Position numbers and translations under genes: made by a program. Positions 26,703 through 35,791 of a DNA stretch of 64,000 nucleotides are shown here, one piece after another. Position 1 is the first letter of the stretch; each line of letters begins with the position of its first letter. The stretch lies in contig JAFDXL010000005.1 in NCBI GenBank assembly GCA_018267955.1, positions 310,001-374,000 on the forward strand, written 5' to 3'. The notes beneath the pieces were generated by a model. That model was not told where the DNA came from and ran no database searches. It was given only the letters and a program-made list of their open reading frames with translations. The stretch comes from Bacteroidota bacterium. Its GTDB lineage: Bacteria > Bacteroidota > Bacteroidia > Chitinophagales > Chitinophagaceae.

Positions 26703-28412
26703 TTATATACTCTGCCTGATGTCCAAAACTTTTATCTGTAGTTTGGTTACCCCGTTGAATTCATTTTCGTCCAGCGTATACACCATATCAAATGGTCCTT
26801 TCTGTACGATATCTATCTTATCTGCCAGGCCAAAACCTATGCCATCTACCACCGTGCCATTATGCTGATGTACTACAAATTTGATGTGCTGATCTTTTAC
26901 TATGCGGCTATAACCCTGGTAGTCATACACATGCTTGGTCACAAATACTGGGCGCAGATTCGTTGGCCCAAATGGTTCAAATTGCTTGATGATATTATAT
27001 AATGCAGGCTTAATATCCTTAAGCGTAATATCTGCATCTATTTCTATCTCCGGTATCAAAAGCTCTGCAGGTATAGATTGCGCCACTACTTCTTCAAATT
27101 TGGCAACAAAATCTTCTACATTATCGGGGTGCATGGTCATACCTGCTGCATAGAAGTGCCCACCATAATTTTCGAGCAGGTCGCGACAGGCATGTATTGC
27201 TTCATAGATATTAAACCCGCTTACAGATCTGGCAGAACCGGTCACTTTATCGTTAGACAAGGTAAGTACTATAGTAGGCCGGTAATAATAATCTATCAGC
27301 CTTGAAGCTACAATACCCACTACGCCTTTATGCCAGTGCGATTGATATAATACCGTGGATTTCCGCATCACCATTGTATCATCATTCTGTATCAGGGCAA
27401 GCGCCTCTTCGGTAATGCTCTTATCTATTTCTTTGCGGTCGTAGTTATCAGATTGCAAAGCCTCTGCCAGCAACAATATCTTATCAGGGTCAGGCTCTAT
27501 AAATAATTCTACCGCCTTTCGGGCATCATCCATACGGCCCGCCGCGTTTACCCGCGGACCTATCACAAATACAAGATCTGCGATAGACAATGGACGGCTC
27601 ACTCCCGCCATATCCTTCAGGGTCTTGATGCCTAGCGATGGCGCTTCATTTACTTTTTGTATGCCATAGAAAGCCAGCACACGGTTCTCGCCATCCATCG
27701 GCACTATATCAGCTGCTATACTGGTAGCTACCAGGTCCAGGTATTCATAAGCTTCTTCTTCCGGCAGGTTCCATTGTTTTACCAATGCACTTACCAGCTT
27801 AAAGCCGATACCACAACCACTCAGTTCTTTATATGGGTAGTTACAATCTTCCTGCTTGGGATTCAATATGGCCAATGCGGGCGGCAACTGTTCATCCGGC
27901 GTGTGGTGATCGCACACGATCACATCTATTCCAAACGATTGTGCATACGCTATCAGCTCTACCGACTTAATACCGCAGTCAAGCGTTATCAATAAAGTAA
28001 ACCCATTGGCATGCGCATAATCTATACCCGCTTTAGATATTCCATACCCTTCGCGATAACGGTGAGGTATATAAAACTCAAGCTGGCCGTTATAATGTTT
28101 TTTAAGAAAGGAATAAACTACGGCAACAGAGGTAGTACCATCTACGTCATAATCTCCGTAAACTAATATTCTTTCATGCCATTCTATGGCCTCAGTAATG
28201 CGCTTCACGGCTTTATCCATTCCTTTCATCAGGAAGGGATCATGTAAATGAGCAAGCTGAGGACGAAAAAAATCCTTCGAAGAGTCAAAGCTGCTAATAC
28301 CCCTTACAGCTAGCAGGCGGCACAAGGCAGGGTGTATTCCCAAACCTTCATACAGGGCATTAATATGCTCTTTCTTCGCAGGCTTTAGCGTCCAGCGCTT
28401 CTCAGGCTTCAT
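26703..28412 (-). CDS. recJ: Single-stranded-DNA-specific exonuclease RecJ
   Basis: A 569-residue DHH phosphoesterase. GDYDVDG (86-92) and CDHH (167-170) are the metal-binding motifs; DHHA1 follows with YGGHFYAAGMT (the GGH motif), and a C-terminal OB-like domain. It degrades 5' single-stranded DNA ends in recombination and mismatch repair. Its ATG lies 11 bases inside the end of kmo, so the two are cotranscribed although functionally unrelated. Confidence 0.95.
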   Translation of the reverse strand: MKPEKRWTLKPAKKEHINALYEGLGIHPALCRLLAVRGISSFDSSKDFFRPQLAHLHDPFLMKGMDKAVKRITEAIEWHERILVYGDYDVDGTTSVAVVYSFLKKHYNGQLEFYIPHRYREGYGISKAGIDYAHANGFTLLITLDCGIKSVELIAYAQSFGIDVIVCDHHTPDEQLPPALAILNPKQEDCNYPYKELSGCGIGFKLVSALVKQWNLPEEEAYEYLDLVATSIAADIVPMDGENRVLAFYGIQKVNEAPSLGIKTLKDMAGVSRPLSIADLVFVIGPRVNAAGRMDDARKAVELFIEPDPDKILLLAEALQSDNYDRKEIDKSITEEALALIQNDDTMVMRKSTVLYQSHWHKGVVGIVASRLIDYYYRPTIVLTLSNDKVTGSARSVSGFNIYEAIHACRDLLENYGGHFYAAGMTMHPDNVEDFVAKFEEVVAQSIPAELLIPEIEIDADITLKDIKPALYNIIKQFEPFGPTNLRPVFVTKHVYDYQGYSRIVKDQHIKFVVHQHNGTVVDGIGFGLADKIDIVQKGPFDMVYTLDENEFNGVTKLQIKVLDIRQSI

Positions 28413-29781
28413 TACCGAAATCTAATTGTTGTACAGATCGGTGATATTCATTCATCCAGCTATCCAGCTTAGTATTAAAAGCAGCATCTTCAACGTTAGT
28501 GGCGAAGTCGCCTTCATTCATGATGGTTTGCAGCAACGCGTCCTGCGCTGCAATACAACTCATGGCTGTATCGTATGGTGTATGCGTAAAGGATACCATT
28601 TCGTACACAGATACAAATTGCTGCGGATATTTCTTGCCCAGTTCTTTTTCTATTTTCTTACGCTCCAAAAATTTCGGGTCGGCAACTTTATCTCTCATCT
28701 CAATAAAGTTGTTCAGTGCCAGTTGCGCCACCGCGTCTCCGTTTGGCTTGCGTTTCTCGTCATACTTTTTCAGTATGGTATCCCAGTCATCACCATATTT
28801 ATCCATCAACGCGCACAGTACGGTACAATCTTCAAAGCCTGCATTCATCCCCTGTCCGTAGAAAGGCACAATAGCATGGGCGGCATCACCTATCAAAGCA
28901 CTCTTATTGCCATAATGCCATGGTTGTATATATATGGTCACCAGGGAAGAGGTAGGATTAGCAGAGAAATCTTCCAGCAGGGTCGGCATCAACGGCACCG
29001 CATCGGGGAAGTGTTTATTGAAGAACGCCAGTACAGCAGCATCTGTTTTCAGGTTAGCAAAAGAAGTTTCGCCTTCAAATGGCAGGAACAAGGTACAGGT
29101 AAAGGTACCATCTGTGTTAGGCAGGCCTATCATCATGAAGTTGTGCCTTGGCCATATATGCAGGGCATTCTTTTCCATCTGCATCTTTCCTGCTGCATCC
29201 GGCGGTATTGATAATTCTTTGTACCCGTGTTCCAGATAGTACTGTGTAAAATTGGTCCTGTCCATCTGCGAATAGGCTACGCGCAGTGATGAAAAGGCGC
29301 CATCCGCACCAAATAGCAGGTCGGCCTGGTGTACGGTTTCCTTACCATCTGGTGATTGAAAATGTAGCGTATTAGTAGCTACATCCACCTTCACGCATCG
29401 CTGATCGAAATATATTTTAGCTCCATGCTGTTCTGCCAGCGTCATCAGTCTTTTATTCAGTTCTCCGCGGCTTACAGAATAGATAGCTTCGTTGTTCTTG
29501 CCGTATGCCTGCGATGCGCTGGTGCCATCTGCCTGGTGCAGGTAGCGGCCATGCATAGGTATTGCCAGGTCTTCTATATCCTTACGCAATCCTGCAAGGT
29601 CCAATGCCTTCCAGCCCCTTGCACTCATCGCCAGGTTGATGGACTTACCTGCAGCGATCGTATTGCTGCGCATATCGGGCCTGCGCTCATACACAGTCAC
29701 TTCATATCCGCGTTTACGTAATAGTACTGCCAGCAGAGAACCTACAAGGCCGGCGCCCAAGATAGTTACCGAACGTGCCAT
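28402..29781 (-). CDS. kmo: Kynurenine 3-monooxygenase
   Basis: A 459-residue FAD monooxygenase. The Rossmann motif GAGLVGSLLA is at 9-18, the second FAD motif ALIGDAAHAIVPFYGQGMNAG lies near 300-320, and C-terminal residues match the KMO family. It hydroxylates kynurenine in tryptophan degradation, feeding NAD or anthranilate-type pathways. No other kynurenine gene (tdo, kynU, haao) is in the window. It overlaps recJ by 11 bases. Confidence 0.9.
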   Translation of the reverse strand: MARSVTILGAGLVGSLLAVLLRKRGYEVTVYERRPDMRSNTIAAGKSINLAMSARGWKALDLAGLRKDIEDLAIPMHGRYLHQADGTSASQAYGKNNEAIYSVSRGELNKRLMTLAEQHGAKIYFDQRCVKVDVATNTLHFQSPDGKETVHQADLLFGADGAFSSLRVAYSQMDRTNFTQYYLEHGYKELSIPPDAAGKMQMEKNALHIWPRHNFMMIGLPNTDGTFTCTLFLPFEGETSFANLKTDAAVLAFFNKHFPDAVPLMPTLLEDFSANPTSSLVTIYIQPWHYGNKSALIGDAAHAIVPFYGQGMNAGFEDCTVLCALMDKYGDDWDTILKKYDEKRKPNGDAVAQLALNNFIEMRDKVADPKFLERKKIEKELGKKYPQQFVSVYEMVSFTHTPYDTAMSCIAAQDALLQTIMNEGDFATNVEDAAFNTKLDSWMNEYHRSVQQLDFGNEA

Positions 29782-29966
29782 TAAATTGTTTTTCGCAAGT
29801 TACGCAATTTCATGGCTCACCGCCCCGATGCCAGGCATTTCCATACATATATATAATAGGCTTGTATCTAAACTGCACCCAAAATCACGCCTTATCTGAA
29901 AAAAAATCCTATTGTAAAGATTTCTTAAACCGTTGTGCAATGCTCCTAAAATGTGGTGGAGTTTAT

Positions 29967-29974
29967 TACTTTTG
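29967..29974 (+). promoter_or_regulatory. lepB -7 promoter element (TACTTTTG)
   Basis: Exact TAnnTTTG match 24 bases before the lepB ATG, in the 217-base space between the divergent kmo and lepB. Confidence 0.55.
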
Positions 29975-29998
29975 GAACTTATTATATAAAACTACTTC

Positions 29999-31198
29999 AT
30001 GCGATTAGCATTCCGGAAAACGAAAGATCCTGCAAAGAAGAAGAAACCCGTATGGCGCGAATGGGTAGATGCCCTGGTGTTTGCCGTTGTTGCCGCTACT
30101 ATTATCCGTACATTTTTTATAGAAGCTTATACTATCCCTACAGGTTCTATGGAAGGTAGCTTACTGGTGAATGATTATTTGTTTGTGAGTAAACTGTCAT
30201 ACGGCCCAAGGGTCCCTATGACGCCTATAGCAGTTCCGCTTGTTCATAATACCATGCCTGTTATCGGCGGCAAATCATATACAGACGCAGTACAATGGAA
30301 ATATCACCGCTGGCCGGGCTTTGGGCATGTAGAGCGTTACGACGTAGTGGTATTCAATTTTCCAAATGGTGATACAGTGATCTCTGAAATGCCCGACAGG
30401 GATTATTACCAGACCTGCCGCGAGGTGGGCCGCGATAATGTGTGGGCAAGCTACCAGGTCATTACCCGCCCTATTGATAAAAAAGAAAATTACATCAAGC
30501 GTTGTATGGGCGTGCCGGGCGATAAACTGGAACTGCGCGATGGTATCGTTTATGTAAACAATGAAAAGGCTAAGATATTCCCGCACTCCAAAAGCACTTA
30601 TGTCATCCGTACCAACGGGCAGTTCATTCCCCAGGACTACCTGGATGATAATGAGATTGAACAGCCGCAAGCGGCCGGTAAGAATATTTATATTGGTTTC
30701 TTAGAGAACGACCAGGTAGATCCGATGCGCCATCAGCCGGGTATCGTTTCCGTAGATCCATACAATCAAAAACCCGGCTTTGTGCCATCAAGTGCTGGTG
30801 AATGGACCTTCCCGCAGGATACTGCAAACTTCAAATGGAACGTAGATAATTTCGGGCCTATCATCATCCCTAAAAAAGGTGCTACTGTCGAACTTACTCC
30901 ACAGAATATTGCTTTGTACCGTCGTATAATCTTCAATTATGAAGGCAACAAGCTGGAAGAGCGCAATGGCAAATTTTTCATCAATGGCCAGGAGGCTACC
31001 ACCTATACTTTCAAGATGGACTATTACTGGATGATGGGTGATAATCGCCATAATTCGTTAGACTCCCGCTACTGGGGTTTTGTTCCTGAAGACCATATAG
31101 TAGGTAAGGCAGCTTTCGTATGGCTCAGCCATAGAGAAAGCCTCGCTAAGCTTCGCTGGGGCAGGTTGTTCCATACAGTTAGCTCATTAAGTAAATAA
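29999..31198 (+). CDS. lepB: Signal peptidase I
   Basis: A 399-residue S26 peptidase. One N-terminal membrane helix (about 24-41) precedes the catalytic Ser50 in IPTGSMEGSL; the general base Lys167 lies in YIKRCMGVPGD; and MMGDNRHNSLDSRYWG (box E) is near residue 345. It is far longer than Gram-positive enzymes and longer than E. coli LepB because of two insertions, one between the Ser and Lys boxes and a large one between boxes D and E. This enlarged form is usual in Bacteroidota. It removes Sec signal peptides at the outer face of the inner membrane. Confidence 0.94.
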   Translation: MRLAFRKTKDPAKKKKPVWREWVDALVFAVVAATIIRTFFIEAYTIPTGSMEGSLLVNDYLFVSKLSYGPRVPMTPIAVPLVHNTMPVIGGKSYTDAVQWKYHRWPGFGHVERYDVVVFNFPNGDTVISEMPDRDYYQTCREVGRDNVWASYQVITRPIDKKENYIKRCMGVPGDKLELRDGIVYVNNEKAKIFPHSKSTYVIRTNGQFIPQDYLDDNEIEQPQAAGKNIYIGFLENDQVDPMRHQPGIVSVDPYNQKPGFVPSSAGEWTFPQDTANFKWNVDNFGPIIIPKKGATVELTPQNIALYRRIIFNYEGNKLEERNGKFFINGQEATTYTFKMDYYWMMGDNRHNSLDSRYWGFVPEDHIVGKAAFVWLSHRESLAKLRWGRLFHTVSSLSK

Positions 31199-31207
31199 TT
31201 AACTTTA

Positions 31208-31237
31208 GGCCCCGTAAATCGGGGCTTTATTTTTTTA
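31208..31237 (+). terminator. Intrinsic terminator after lepB
   Basis: Stem GCCCCG/CGGGGC with loop TAAAT (31209-31225), then TTTATTTTTTT. It ends 9 bases before the cytochrome ATG, so that gene must have its own promoter within or beyond it, or rely on read-through. Confidence 0.82.
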
Positions 31238-31245
31238 AATCCATT

Positions 31246-31632
31246 ATGAAGAAGTATTTATTACTCGCAACATCCATTATCGCGTTTGCATCTTGCGGTA
31301 ATGAAGAACAAAAAACAGCTACGGGCACACAGGAAACTGAGCCTGCAATGAGTAAAGGCAAGGCGATATTCAATGCTAATTGCACACAATGCCATAAGCT
31401 GCATGAAAAGCTTATAGGGCCTGCTTTAGAGGGTGCTATAGCACGATGGGATAACGATACTACCCGCATCCGCGCATTCATCCACAACTCACAGGAAGCT
31501 ATTAAAAATGGTGATCCTCGTGCAGTAAAGGTTTATGCAGAGAACAACCAAACCATTATGACGCCTATGCCGCATCTCAGCAATGCTGATATTGATGCAT
31601 TAATTGATTATATCAACAAAGGCGAGGATTAA
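31246..31632 (+). CDS. Lipoprotein c-type cytochrome
   Basis: A 128-residue lipoprotein (lipobox FASC, Cys17) with a single class I cytochrome c domain. The heme site is C46-TQ-C49-H50; the axial Met lies in MTPMPHLS (about 105-112). GKAIFNANCTQCHKLHEKLIGPAL is of the type seen in cytochrome c-551/552-like small carriers. It should carry electrons at the outer face of a membrane. The stop overlaps the ATG of the next gene (TAATG). The gene begins directly after the lepB terminator. Confidence 0.88.
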   Translation: MKKYLLLATSIIAFASCGNEEQKTATGTQETEPAMSKGKAIFNANCTQCHKLHEKLIGPALEGAIARWDNDTTRIRAFIHNSQEAIKNGDPRAVKVYAENNQTIMTPMPHLSNADIDALIDYINKGED

Positions 31633-32093
31633 TGACTACAATTGTTGACTTGCCCTACGAATTCACTTACTATGCTAATAAACTATCTGCTTTAGCAGGC
31701 GATACAATAGATTCTTATAACATAAATCCCTTATTTGGTGAAGAAAGGAATAATACCCTTGGGGATATTATAGTTAAAAGTGATGGAAAAGATTTTCAAT
31801 TGTACAAAGTTAAGTCGCTCAATAATCTCATCTCTAACAGGCTAGTTAACTTCTATGGTGTTATCCAACAAAATGATAACAAACTTAGACTGACTGTAAA
31901 ATTTAGAACAAGAATGTTACTGGGGTATTTATTGTGGTTTTTTTGTATGATTTCAACTTCCATATTTGCTTTAGCAAATAACAGCTTTATGGGTTTTTTC
32001 TTCCTATTGATAAGCTTCTGGTCAATAGCCTCGCTTTATTTTGAAAGGAAAAGATTTTATCAGTTTGCAATCGATTTTTTAAAAAAGATGTAG
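31632..32093 (+). CDS. Predicted membrane protein of unknown function
   Basis: A 153-residue protein with a polar N-terminal half and two adjacent membrane helices near residues 95-132 (LLGYLLWFFCMIS, then GFFFLLISFWSIASLYF), followed by a short basic tail. The start overlaps the stop of the cytochrome gene. Codon use is more AT-rich than that of its neighbours. I do not recognise the family. The coupling to the cytochrome might suggest a membrane partner, but this is only contextual. Confidence 0.6.
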   Translation: MTTIVDLPYEFTYYANKLSALAGDTIDSYNINPLFGEERNNTLGDIIVKSDGKDFQLYKVKSLNNLISNRLVNFYGVIQQNDNKLRLTVKFRTRMLLGYLLWFFCMISTSIFALANNSFMGFFFLLISFWSIASLYFERKRFYQFAIDFLKKM

Positions 32094-32183
32094 TCTATTA
32101 TTCTCTTACAAGATTTAAACATTCTATCGAACATTGATTTTTCGCCCAGGGAAATTTTTACAAATAATCTACTTACATAGAAA

Positions 32184-32207
32184 AAGCCGGGACAAACATC
32201 CCGGCTT
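32184..32207 (-). terminator. Intrinsic terminator of kbl
   Basis: Stem AAGCCGGGA/TCCCGGCTT with loop CAAACA; on the minus strand it is followed by TTTTTC. It ends kbl and possibly also the convergent gene at 31632. Confidence 0.85.
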
Positions 32208-32230
32208 CATTATTCATTAGCTTTTATTAT

Positions 32231-33421
32231 TTATTTGATCACACCCAGTTCTTTACCTACTTTGGTAAATGCTGCGATCGCTTTATCCAGGTGTTCGCGG
32301 CTATGTGCTGCAGATATCTGTACGCGTATGCGGTCTTTGCCTTTTGGTACTACAGGGTAGAAGAAGCCAATTACATAAATACCTTCTTCCAGCATTCTTG
32401 CAGCAAATTTTTGTGCTAATACCGGGTCATACAGCATTACAGGGCATATTGGGTGCGTGCCGGGCTTTATATCAAAACCTGCGTCTGTCATCTGCTTGCG
32501 GAAGTACATGGTATTTTCTTCCAGTTTATCGCGCAGTTCCGTTGTTTCGCTCAGCATATCCAATACCGCGATAGAAGCACCCACCACCGATGGAGCAACG
32601 GTATTAGAGAACAGGTATGGACGGCTGCGCTGGCGCAGCATATCCACAACCTCTTTCTTACCGCTTGTAAAACCTCCAGATGCACCACCTAGTGCTTTAC
32701 CCAGGGTACCGGTGATGATGTCTATACGGCCCATTACACCACAGAGTTCGTGTACACCACGGCCTGTTTTGCCCATAAAGCCCGATGAGTGGCTTTCATC
32801 TATCATAATGATTGCATCATACTTATCTGCCAGGTCGCATATCTTATCCAGTTGGGCAATAGTGCCATCCATAGAAAATACAGAATCGGTAACAATAAGG
32901 CGTGTACGCGCATCTTTAAACACCTGTAGCTGTGCTTCCAGATCTGCCATGTCATTGTGCTTGTAACGGCCACGTTTCGCTTTACACAGGCGCACGCCAT
33001 CTATGATAGAAGCATGGTTCAGCTCATCCGATATGATAGCGTCTTCTTCTCCCAGCAATGGTTCAAATACACCGCCATTGGCATCAAAACATGCTACGTA
33101 AAGTATTGTGTCTTCTGTTCCTAAGAAAGTAGAAAGTTTAGCTTCCAGTTCTTTATGTATATCCTGCGTACCGCAGATAAATCGTACAGAACTCATACCG
33201 TATCCACGATTATCGATGGTTTTATGTGCCGCTTCTATCACTTTAGGGTGAGAAGACAAACCCAGGTAGTTATTGGCGCAGAAGTTCAGCACTTTCTGGC
33301 CGTTAACAACGATCTCTGCCCCCTGTGGAGATTCTATAACTCGTTCATTCTTAAAAAGGCCGGCATCTTGTATTTCCTGCAGTTCTTTTTGCAAGCGGTT
33401 GTAAAAAGAAGGACTTGACAT
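32231..33421 (-). CDS. kbl: Glycine C-acetyltransferase (2-amino-3-ketobutyrate CoA ligase)
   Basis: A 396-residue PLP enzyme of the alpha-oxoamine synthase family. DESHSSGF (208-215) contains the PLP-binding Asp and His; Lys242 in [10 protein letters not shown] forms the Schiff base. Full-length agreement with Kbl, which cleaves 2-amino-3-ketobutyrate to glycine and acetyl-CoA in threonine breakdown. Threonine dehydrogenase (tdh) is not adjacent. The related BioF and serine palmitoyltransferase are possible alternatives, but GRYKHND and the N-terminus fit Kbl best. Confidence 0.9.
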   Translation of the reverse strand: MSSPSFYNRLQKELQEIQDAGLFKNERVIESPQGAEIVVNGQKVLNFCANNYLGLSSHPKVIEAAHKTIDNRGYGMSSVRFICGTQDIHKELEAKLSTFLGTEDTILYVACFDANGGVFEPLLGEEDAIISDELNHASIIDGVRLCKAKRGRYKHNDMADLEAQLQVFKDARTRLIVTDSVFSMDGTIAQLDKICDLADKYDAIIMIDESHSSGFMGKTGRGVHELCGVMGRIDIITGTLGKALGGASGGFTSGKKEVVDMLRQRSRPYLFSNTVAPSVVGASIAVLDMLSETTELRDKLEENTMYFRKQMTDAGFDIKPGTHPICPVMLYDPVLAQKFAARMLEEGIYVIGFFYPVVPKGKDRIRVQISAAHSREHLDKAIAAFTKVGKELGVIK

Positions 33422-33588
33422 TTTTCTATTGATTTTAGGGGCAAAATAAACAATAAAGAAGCAATTATGCCTTTATAATTATTGCTATGCCTTGTCTTAG
33501 CTGCGGTTTTTCATAAAGTATTGCCAAAAACATACATCAGATTTCGCCACTGGCGCACAGTCGCTATTTTTACAGCAAACGCCCCATA

Positions 33589-34320
33589 TTGCGATTTAAG
33601 CTATTCATATTGTTTTTATTGATCGGCGCAAACATACATGCCCAGGTGGTAGAGGGCACGGTAACGGATGCATCCCTGGAGCATCATCCTTTATATCCTG
33701 TTACGGTGGTAAATGTTACCACCCAAAAATCTGTGTACACCAAAGAAGATGGTAGCTTTTCCATTTCAGCACGGCCGGGAGATAAACTGATATTCACCCT
33801 TGTAGGCTATAGCACGGCAGAGCAGTATGTATCGGCAGATATATTTCCTAAAAAAATCAATATCCAGTTGATCACGTACAGCTACCAGTTAGATGAATTT
33901 GTTTTACGTCCAAAGTATACACCTTACCAGCTCGACTCCCTGCACCGTCGTGCAGTATATGCCCGCGCTATGGCATGGAAGCGTACTTCTTCTGTTATGA
34001 GCCCGGTATCTTTTATAGCCGACAGGATATCAGGCAAAAGCAAGCAGCGCATGTCTTTCCAACGTAACTACCGCACATGGGAAAATGATAAGTTTGTAGA
34101 TACACGTTATACACCCGAATTAGTTACACAGCTCACCGGTTTATCGGGCGATAGTATCGGCTACTTTATGAACGCGTATCCAATGCCGTATGATTACGCC
34201 CGCACTGCGTCCGACCTGGAGATAAAAATGTGGATCCGCTTCAATTATAAAGAATGGATCAAAAACCCGGTAATACCGTCCACCGATTCAGCCACTGCTA
34301 ATACGCATTATATTCATTGA
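33589..34320 (+). CDS. Secreted carboxypeptidase-like regulatory domain protein, paralogue 1
   Basis: A 243-residue exported protein: signal peptide (1-18, ending IHAQ), then a CarboxypepD_reg-like/CNA-B beta domain (about 20-105) with EGTVTDASLEHHPLYPVTVVN and FTLVGYSTAEQY, then a helical/charged C-terminal half with PVSFIADRISGKSKQR and TDxxDYARTASDLEI-type sequence. No ATG fits; the start is TTG at 33589, which gives the signal peptide. It overlaps paralogue 2 by 4 bases (TTGA). Such proteins are common in Bacteroidota but have no defined role. Confidence 0.75.
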   Translation: MRFKLFILFLLIGANIHAQVVEGTVTDASLEHHPLYPVTVVNVTTQKSVYTKEDGSFSISARPGDKLIFTLVGYSTAEQYVSADIFPKKINIQLITYSYQLDEFVLRPKYTPYQLDSLHRRAVYARAMAWKRTSSVMSPVSFIADRISGKSKQRMSFQRNYRTWENDKFVDTRYTPELVTQLTGLSGDSIGYFMNAYPMPYDYARTASDLEIKMWIRFNYKEWIKNPVIPSTDSATANTHYIH

Positions 34321-35030
34321 TCAGTTTATCGTCATACCGCTTTGTTTGCTCGTTGTCCATATTGTTACTATTAGCCGGCAATGCCTTCTGCCAGCTATCT
34401 TTCCAGGTAATAGATCTTGAAAATAAAAACCCGATAGCTAATGTGCTCATCACCAACAAACGCACCAAAGTTGATACGCGTTCTGATGCGCAGGGTAATT
34501 TCAATATGGACATTGACCAGGTAGACACTTTGCTATTCTCTCACCCTGCTTACAATTTTTCTGTGCAATATGTGTATGCCGGTAAACACACACTGTATCT
34601 AACACCCAAAGTGCATAAGTTGCAGGAGGTGGAAGTAAAATCGGATATGGCAAAGTTTAAAGAAGATTCTGCTTTCCGCCAGTCGGTATACCATAAAACA
34701 CTGCACGATGCCAAACAAAAACCTAAGGCAGGTTTTAGCAATGGCGTGGTAGTAGATGGTTTATTTTCATCTTTGGCTAATAAGATATCCGGCAAAGGCA
34801 AAAAGAATAAAGAGTTTGTCAAACAACTTGCCGAGGATGACAAAGAGCGTTATCTCAAAGTGCGATATAGTAAAAACGTTGTGGAACGTATTACTCCATT
34901 ACGAGGCGATAGTTTACGACTATTCATAGATCATTTCCCGGTTGATTATGATTTTGCCCGAAATGCTACCGACCTGGAATTTGATTCCTGGATTCGCAAT
35001 AATTACAAAAGCTGGCTGGGCATCAAATAG
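34317..35030 (+). CDS. Secreted carboxypeptidase-like regulatory domain protein, paralogue 2
   Basis: A 237-residue protein with the same layout as the gene before it: signal peptide (1-25, ending AFCQ), a short beta domain with NVLITNKRTKVDTRSDAQGNF-type sequence, and a helical C-terminus with FSSLANKISGKGKKNK and PVDYDFARNATDLEFDSWI, matching PMPYDYARTASDLEIKMWI of paralogue 1. The start is TTG at 34317, overlapping the TGA of paralogue 1. The two are therefore an old tandem duplication kept under translational coupling. Confidence 0.75.
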   Translation: MISLSSYRFVCSLSILLLLAGNAFCQLSFQVIDLENKNPIANVLITNKRTKVDTRSDAQGNFNMDIDQVDTLLFSHPAYNFSVQYVYAGKHTLYLTPKVHKLQEVEVKSDMAKFKEDSAFRQSVYHKTLHDAKQKPKAGFSNGVVVDGLFSSLANKISGKGKKNKEFVKQLAEDDKERYLKVRYSKNVVERITPLRGDSLRLFIDHFPVDYDFARNATDLEFDSWIRNNYKSWLGIK

Positions 35031-35068
35031 CCTGCATACAACACATTATATTTTGTGTAACTTTAAGT

Positions 35069-35791
35069 ATGAGCGTTCCGGAATGGCAAACGGGCATTGT
35101 TACGCGTATCGAAGAGGTTACTTACAATACCCGTCGGTATTGGATCACCATGCCGGCTACGGAACACTTCGATTTTGCACCCGGCCAGTTTGTAACGCTG
35201 GATCTGCCTATACACGAACAACGCAATAAACGGTGGCGTAGCTATAGCATTGCTTCTGCACCCGATGGCAGTAATACCGTAGAATTGGTGATCGTACACC
35301 TGGAAGGTGGCCTCGGCACTACTTATCTTTTCAACGAGATTAAAGAAGGTTCTGAGCTAACCATACGTGGACCGCAGGGCATTTTCACTATGCCGACAGA
35401 TATGCATAAAGACTTGTACATGATCTGTACCGGTACAGGCATTGCGCCTTTCCGCAGTATAGTCAACTATATCCACGCGCACAATACACCTCATGCCCAT
35501 CTGCATATCATCTTTGGCACGCGTAAGCGGGAAGATGTATTATATGAAGAAGAGTTAAGAGCCCTATCGCAAAAGATGGAGCGTTTTCATTATCACCCCG
35601 TATTATCAAGAGAAGAGATTGATGGCTTCCATAATGGTTACGTGCATGCTGTATACCAGGAATTATGCAAGGACAAACCACCCGCTAACTTTATGCTCTG
35701 TGGCTGGAAGGTGATGATAGATGAAGCCAAACAACGCTTGCAGGCTATGGGCTACGAAAAGAAAGATATTCACCAGGAACTATATGGCTAA
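35069..35791 (+). CDS. Ferredoxin-NADP reductase-like flavoprotein
   Basis: A 240-residue FNR-fold oxidoreductase. FAD is bound by RWRSYSIASAP (about 53-63) and GLGTTYLF; NAD(P) by CTGTGIAPFRS (about 119-129) and the C-terminal MLCGWKVMIDEAK. No [2Fe-2S] domain is attached. It may reduce ferredoxin, flavodoxin or a Rieske-type partner. Its stop overlaps that of the convergent CLF gene (35788-35791), so no terminator separates the two. Confidence 0.85.
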   Translation: MSVPEWQTGIVTRIEEVTYNTRRYWITMPATEHFDFAPGQFVTLDLPIHEQRNKRWRSYSIASAPDGSNTVELVIVHLEGGLGTTYLFNEIKEGSELTIRGPQGIFTMPTDMHKDLYMICTGTGIAPFRSIVNYIHAHNTPHAHLHIIFGTRKREDVLYEEELRALSQKMERFHYHPVLSREEIDGFHNGYVHAVYQELCKDKPPANFMLCGWKVMIDEAKQRLQAMGYEKKDIHQELYG

